Shown: positions 62,268-64,000 of the stretch, one piece after another
Layout of the letters: each line of letters starts with the position of its first letter
Position numbering within the stretch: position 1 is the stretch's first letter
Assembly: GCF_900101105.1 (NCBI RefSeq)
Contig: NZ_FNGA01000002.1
Span: forward strand, 186,001-250,000
Source: Maridesulfovibrio ferrireducens
GTDB taxonomy: Bacteria > Desulfobacterota > Desulfovibrionia > Desulfovibrionales > Desulfovibrionaceae
Direction of reading: 5' to 3'
Length of the DNA: 64,000 bases
Position numbers and translations under genes: made by a program
The notes under the pieces: model-generated
The model's input: only the letters and a program-made list of their open reading frames with translations
The model's database searches: none
Told to the model about the DNA's origin: nothing

Positions 62268-63057
62268 TGTACTTCCCGGATTCAGAATTTATTCCTTCCC
62301 AAACCAAGCTCACAGCATGGGAAAGATAGGACTTTGGAATATCTTCCAGCGATTCAATGCACATTTTTTTGCATGTGTCAGCAAGTAGCTCTTCACGAGA
62401 GTTTTGACCGCAATAAGCCCAGTAATCAAGCAGTCCATTAACGGGGGCCAGCTCATCCGCTGAGCAGACATTCACGCCCCGCATTTTGGGAGGAACCACA
62501 CATATGCAGATATTGAGATAGGTCCATGCACTTTTCAAGGCCAACATATCCATGTCATAAATATCTGGGACTCTGATTGCCCCTTCGATCTGCCGTTTGC
62601 CCTGCTCCCAGCTAAAACCTTCAAGATAACACCAGTAGCGGGCCATACCCTCAAAAGACTTTACGGCTTCCGGTGTCGCCTTTTTGTACTGAATCTTCCC
62701 CTCTACCGGCGGAATCGTCAGCTTGGCCTCCATAGCATTGAAGGCTTCAAGAAATTTGATTTTCCACTCCATGGCCTTCTTGCCGGTAAATCCCATGGCG
62801 AGCAGGGAAAAACCGTCACGTGTCATGTTGAAAGAAAGTTGCTCTTTGTTCTGCAAATTTACATACGAGGACTCCTGAAAATTAAGGAATCTAAAATCAT
62901 CTGGAATTTCCAAATCACTTATATCTCTAAGTACATTCTTGTGCAGCTTTCCAAAAAGTTCAGCCACTACAATAGAGGAAACCATAGGCTGATTGTTTTC
63001 CATCACCAATTCGACAACCACTCTTACGTCTTTGTTTTCACTACTCTTTTTGTTCAT
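62242..63057 (-). CDS. Rha-family phage regulatory protein
   Basis: 271 residues from ATG 63057 with GGAG 8 nt upstream. The N-terminal half is the phage pRha domain: QPMVSSIVVAELFGKLHKNVLRDI, NMTRDGFSLLAMGFTGKKAMEWKIKFLEAFNAME. The C-terminal 150 residues, with several cysteines and tryptophans, are not recognised. Rha proteins come from phages, where they block lytic growth in hosts lacking IHF. Here it heads the traJ-traI operon next to oriT; a control role over transfer is inferred. Confidence 0.82.
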   Translation of the reverse strand: MNKKSSENKDVRVVVELVMENNQPMVSSIVVAELFGKLHKNVLRDISDLEIPDDFRFLNFQESSYVNLQNKEQLSFNMTRDGFSLLAMGFTGKKAMEWKIKFLEAFNAMEAKLTIPPVEGKIQYKKATPEAVKSFEGMARYWCYLEGFSWEQGKRQIEGAIRVPDIYDMDMLALKSAWTYLNICICVVPPKMRGVNVCSADELAPVNGLLDYWAYCGQNSREELLADTCKKMCIESLEDIPKSYLSHAVSLVWEGINSESGKYNAFQKESS

Positions 63058-63068
63058 CACATATACTC

Positions 63069-63098
63069 CATATAGTTTGCAGTTTAACGTGGGCTCAA
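63069..63098 (-). promoter_or_regulatory. Promoter of the rha-traJ-traI operon
   Basis: On the minus strand TTGAGC (63098-63093), 18 nt, TATATG (63074-63069), 12 bp before the rha start codon. The -35 box lies inside the first hairpin (63084-63115). Confidence 0.45.
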
Positions 63099-63115
63099 AA
63101 TTTAGACCACGTTAA
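63084..63115. repeat. Hairpin 1 with GGCTCAAAATTT core
   Basis: TTAACGTGG and CCACGTTAA, perfect 9-bp arms around GCTCAAAATTTAGA. It covers the -35 box of the rha operon. Confidence 0.7.
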
Positions 63116-63137
63116 CCGACTAAAATTAAAGACAATT

Positions 63138-63171
63138 TATGAGGACGGCTCAATTTTGAGCCGTCCTCATA
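63138..63171. repeat. Hairpin 2, perfect 15-bp arms
   Basis: TATGAGGACGGCTCA, loop ATTT, then its exact reverse complement. The core GGCTCAATTTTGAGCC is shared with hairpin 3. Confidence 0.8.
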
Positions 63172-63201
63172 TTCAACGGGCTCAATTTTGAGCCCGTTGA
63201 A
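63172..63201. repeat. Hairpin 3, perfect 13-bp arms, abutting hairpin 2
   Basis: TTCAACGGGCTCA, loop ATTT, and the exact reverse complement. It begins at the base after hairpin 2. Both could be operators or terminators; no T-run follows on either strand. Confidence 0.8.
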
Positions 63202-63300
63202 CTCATCTAGAATATCCAGCTCATTTATAGACTAAAGAACATGAATTATCTTTAATTTCAGTGGCTTATTACGTTGAGCAGCAGGCGAATAAGACAACCT

Positions 63301-63375
63301 CAGCCCATAGGCTGGGCAGGGCGTAAGGTCGTCCACTTTGAAAAAGTGGGCCTACCTTACCTGTCCTGCCTCCGG
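63301..63375 (+). other. Origin of transfer (oriT) of RK2 type with nic site
   Basis: The stretch GTGGGCCTACCTTACCTG followed by TCCTGCC matches the RK2 nic region (GTGGGCCTACTTCACCTATCCTGCC as two parts) nearly base for base. The nick should fall after TCCTG, between 63368 and 63369. Just before lies the inverted repeat (63322-63361: GTAAGGTCGTCCACTTT and AAAGTGGGCCTACCTTAC), as the TraJ-binding repeat in RK2. A small hairpin CAGCC/GGCTG (63301-63314) precedes it. Confidence 0.85.
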
Positions 63376-63428
63376 ACTCCGCAAGAGTATAAGCGATTTA
63401 TAGAGATTTTTGCAATTTATTTAATTAT

Positions 63429-63518
63429 TCTCGTAGTTTCTCGTAGTTTCTTGGAAAGTCGTGAAAAGTCTTGGAAAGTCTTGAAAAGTCTCGTTAGTTC
63501 GTGTTGAATTTTGGAAAA
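63429..63518 (+). repeat. Nine 10-bp phased repeats on the leading side of nic
   Basis: Successive units: TCTCGTAGTT twice, TCTTGGAAAG, TCGTGAAAAG, TCTTGGAAAG, TCTTGAAAAG, TCTCGTTAGT, TCGTGTTGAA, TTTTGGAAAA. The period equals about one DNA turn, with A-tracts in phase, which favours bent DNA. RK2 TraK binds a bent region on this side of nic. Confidence 0.75.
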
Positions 63519-63755
63519 CCCTTAAAAAACCAAAAGAAATTAAGACCATCATAAATAAACATTACTTTTTTTATTGCAAAAAACTATAAATCAACGCTAC
63601 AGATTAAATCAGTAATAACAATACACCTTCTAAATCTAAAATTAATAGGTTTACGAGTATGTGCAGCTTTAATTTATAATTAAAAAGCATAATACTTTTT
63701 TGAAATGACATTAAAATTTAAATATAAAAATTAAAATAAAGGATGAAGCAATAAA
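63519..63755. other. AT-rich intergenic region
   Basis: 237 bp of very AT-rich sequence before the last gene, clearly richer in A and T than the transfer genes. No gene or structured RNA was seen in it. Confidence 0.5.
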
Positions 63756-64000
63756 ATGATTAAAGGGGTAAAATACAACATCACAAATGACCAGGCAGTT
63801 ATTACAATAACAAGAAATCTTATAAGCAAAGAACAGTCAGAACTAATTGCTATATTAAATTCAAAAAAGTTCTCAACAATAAAAATAAACTCAACTGTAC
63901 CGTCTGCAACTCTATCGGCAGCCGACATATTATATTCTTTACTAAGTACAAAAAAAATAGAAAAATATGAATTTACAATTTCTAATTCAAAAGAAGCTGT
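63756..64000 (+). CDS. Partial gene at window edge, unknown
   Basis: First 81 codons of an open frame starting at ATG 63756 with AGGA upstream. The predicted strand-helix-strand pattern (STIKINST, then SAADILYSLLSTKK, then KYEFTISN) recalls STAS-like folds, but this is weak. Very AT-rich, unlike the transfer genes, so likely cargo of a different origin. It lies between oriT and the unseen right end of the element, in the part that would enter the recipient first. Confidence 0.5.
   Translation, partial: MIKGVKYNITNDQAVITITRNLISKEQSELIAILNSKKFSTIKINSTVPSATLSAADILYSLLSTKKIEKYEFTISNSKEA

Noticed and set aside
63429-63518. CRISPR or tandem minisatellite
   Set aside because: Units are 10 bp without spacers and lie by nic; protein-binding array fits better.

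Overview
The window looks like a moderately AT-rich chromosome of a sulfate-reducing bacterium of the Desulfovibrionaceae (Maridesulfovibrio-like), carrying an integrative and conjugative element (ICE). The left third (1-21460) is ordinary chromosome: a molybdopterin synthase MoaE and a MogA-like protein, two glycosyltransferases, a lytic transglycosylase, a TolC channel, RfbA, a PilZ protein, a D-2-hydroxyacid dehydrogenase, a receiver-only response regulator, an RdgC-like protein, GDSL and patatin lipases, an ABC solute-binding protein, a TVP38 membrane protein and a YcaO protein. A tiny gene at 6319-6549 reads through an in-frame TGA followed by a SECIS-like hairpin, so I call it a selenoprotein with two CXXC motifs. 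The family names are from sequence recognition; no database was searched.

At 21516-21602 lies tRNA-Leu(UAA). Everything to its right reads as one conjugative element whose backbone is that of IncP (RK2) plasmids: traK-traL-traM, trbB-C-D-E-J-L, a toxin-antitoxin pair on the other strand, trbF-trbG, then a complete-looking R64-type IVb thin-pilus block (pilL-like, N, O, P, Q, R, S, a second ATPase, M, V and a phage tail-collar protein), then trbI and traG, an accessory block, and traF-traE-traD position-traC. On the minus strand follow a two-partner secretion pair (TpsB plus a TpsA ending in a CHAP hydrolase domain), the relaxase traI, traJ and a Rha-family regulator.

Right of the Rha gene are three related hairpins over its promoter, then an RK2-like oriT with a recognisable nic site (between 63368 and 63369), then a 10-bp phased repeat array on the leading side of nic where TraK would be expected to bind. 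In RK2, traJ-oriT-traK are contiguous. Here they sit at opposite ends of the element, which suggests that the attachment site lies between oriT and traK and that excision and circularisation restore the IncP order. No integrase gene and no right attachment site are visible; both should lie beyond 64000 if this reading is right.

The strongest candidates for something new are: (1) the dual-CXXC selenoprotein with its SECIS; (2) a tandem winged-helix protein (47492-49129) whose own gene contains repeated 22-bp palindromes next to an AT-rich inverted repeat, an arrangement like the lambda O gene and origin; (3) the insertion of a whole thin-pilus operon into a trb operon, with a pilin that appears to lack a leader and a free tail-collar adhesin; (4) a TraF peptidase fused to a topoisomerase-type zinc ribbon; (5) a transferable TpsA with a CHAP domain.
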